Part shown: piece by piece, positions 16,153-17,029 of the stretch
How the letters are laid out: every line of letters starts with the position of its first letter
Numbering within the stretch: the first letter of the stretch is position 1
NCBI GenBank assembly: GCA_003695455.1
Contig: RFJF01000190.1
Coordinates: 1-17,029 of the forward strand
DNA from: Chloroflexota bacterium
GTDB taxonomy: Bacteria; Chloroflexota; Anaerolineae; 4572-78; J111
Reading direction: 5' to 3'
DNA length: 17,029 bases
Translations under genes and position numbers: made by a program
Notes under the pieces: generated by a model
The model's database searches: none
Told to the model about the DNA's origin: nothing
What the model saw: only the letters and a program-made list of their open reading frames with translations

Positions 16153-17029
16153 ATGGCAACTTTAACTAAAAATAAACCTAAATTCTCTTTTGCGGATCGT
16201 ATAAGCACATCCGAATTGGTATTCAAAGTATTGGCCGTTTCATTGGTAGTCGCCTTTAGTCTGGCGGCATTTTACCCGGTATTCTACGCCTTTTCTGCCT
16301 CGATCAGCGGCAAAACAGCCTACGAATCGGGACAAGTTATTCTGTTTCCCAAAGATGTAACCTTTCAGGTTTATGAGCTGATCTATCAGGATAAGGGCTT
16401 ATGGATTTCCTTTATCAACACCCTGTTCTACACCTTTTTTGGAACTGCCTGGAGCATTATTATCTCGGTAACGGGCGCCTATGCCCTTTCTAAAAGACGT
16501 TTGTTATTCCGCCGGCAATTTAACTTTTTTGTTGTGTTTACCATGTGGTTTAGCGCCGGCATGGTTCCGCTTTTTTTGAATTACACCAATCTGGGGGTTG
16601 ACAATCGGTGGGGCATCATTGTTGCTTTTGGTGTACAGGCCTTCAACATCATCTTGCTGCGTAGTTTCTTTCAAGTGATCCCCAAAGAGATTGAGGAAGC
16701 CGCTCTCATTGACGGGGCCAATGAATTTCAAATGTTAAGCCAAATTTATGTACCCATGTCCAAAGCAGCGCTGGCCACCGTGACCTTATTTTATGCCACC
16801 AGCCGTTGGAATGGTTATTTCTGGGCCCGAATGTTGCTACCAAACCCCACAGAACTACCACTGCAAGTTTATATGCGTATCTTGATTGAGAATTATCAAA
16901 AAATGTTTGATGATATGCCTATAGATTTACCCTACTCCTCTGATTCCTACATCTTTGCAGTGCTGGTCTGTTCTATTATTCCTGTATTGATTATTTATCC
17001 CTACATCCAGCGTCACTTCCAAAAAGGGG
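16153..17029 (+). CDS. ABC transporter permease, YtcP/LplC/AlgM2-like, cut by right edge
   Basis: A frame of 292 codons plus one base runs to the window edge without a stop. It begins MATLTKNKPKFSFADRIS, has a hydrophobic first helix (about 22-46), a long loop with FPKDVTFQVYELI, and further helices. The EAA loop is EEAALIDGANEFQMLSQIYVPMSKAAL, and a segment YATSRWNGYFWARMLL follows. The last visible residues (YIQRHFQKG) resemble the usual end of the family, so perhaps ten residues are missing. The AGAGG site lies six bases before the ATG, nine bases after the first permease stop. It forms the transmembrane heterodimer with that permease. The substrate-binding protein and ATPase are not seen; many such importers share an ATPase encoded elsewhere. 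Confidence 0.92.
   Translation, partial: MATLTKNKPKFSFADRISTSELVFKVLAVSLVVAFSLAAFYPVFYAFSASISGKTAYESGQVILFPKDVTFQVYELIYQDKGLWISFINTLFYTFFGTAWSIIISVTGAYALSKRRLLFRRQFNFFVVFTMWFSAGMVPLFLNYTNLGVDNRWGIIVAFGVQAFNIILLRSFFQVIPKEIEEAALIDGANEFQMLSQIYVPMSKAALATVTLFYATSRWNGYFWARMLLPNPTELPLQVYMRILIENYQKMFDDMPIDLPYSSDSYIFAVLVCSIIPVLIIYPYIQRHFQKG

Overview
The window reads as a chromosomal segment of a free-living bacterium, most likely a member of the Chloroflexota (Anaerolineae-like). That guess rests on the overall style of the proteins, a heptanucleotide TTAACNN repeat of a kind I associate with Chloroflexota and cyanobacterial spacers, and sugar-operon content. No rRNA or marker gene confirms it. No tRNA, rRNA, CRISPR array, insertion sequence or prophage gene is visible. 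Every gene on the left half (1-8315) is on the minus strand. Every gene on the right half (9062-17029) is on the plus strand. The two halves diverge from a 746-base spacer.

Left end (1-2142, minus strand): the N-terminal part of a membrane protein that runs off the window, a membrane-anchored protein with a degenerate NERD-like domain, and plsX (phosphate acyltransferase of phospholipid synthesis). plsX has its own extended -10 promoter and a TTG start behind a strong ribosome binding site. Upstream of it lies a rho-independent terminator that works only on the minus strand, so it insulates plsX from the Mrp operon. The spacer also carries the heptamer repeat.

Middle (2459-8315, minus strand): a complete mrpABCDEFG operon in canonical order, encoding the seven-subunit Na+(Li+)/H+ antiporter. 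Genes overlap or nearly touch. The conserved membrane Glu and Lys residues of MrpA and MrpD are present. A sigma-70-like promoter with 17-base spacing lies just upstream of mrpA.

Right half (9062-17029, plus strand): a compact catabolic operon for an acidic (uronate-containing) polysaccharide. In order: a LacI-family repressor, an SDR reductase that resembles alginate-pathway DEH reductases, two different heparinase II/III-superfamily lyases (one PL15-like, one with a DUF4962-type N-terminus), and two LplB/YtcP-type ABC permeases. The second permease is cut by the right edge. Neither lyase has a signal peptide. The likely scheme is that oligouronides are imported by the ABC system, cut in the cytoplasm by the lyases to unsaturated monomer (DEH), and reduced to KDG by the SDR. 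A perfect 20-base palindrome with a central CG sits on the -10 element of the operon promoter and is a strong candidate for the LacI-type operator, giving autorepression of the whole operon. The binding protein and ATPase are not in the window.

Family and pathway statements come from memory of the protein families. No search was run.
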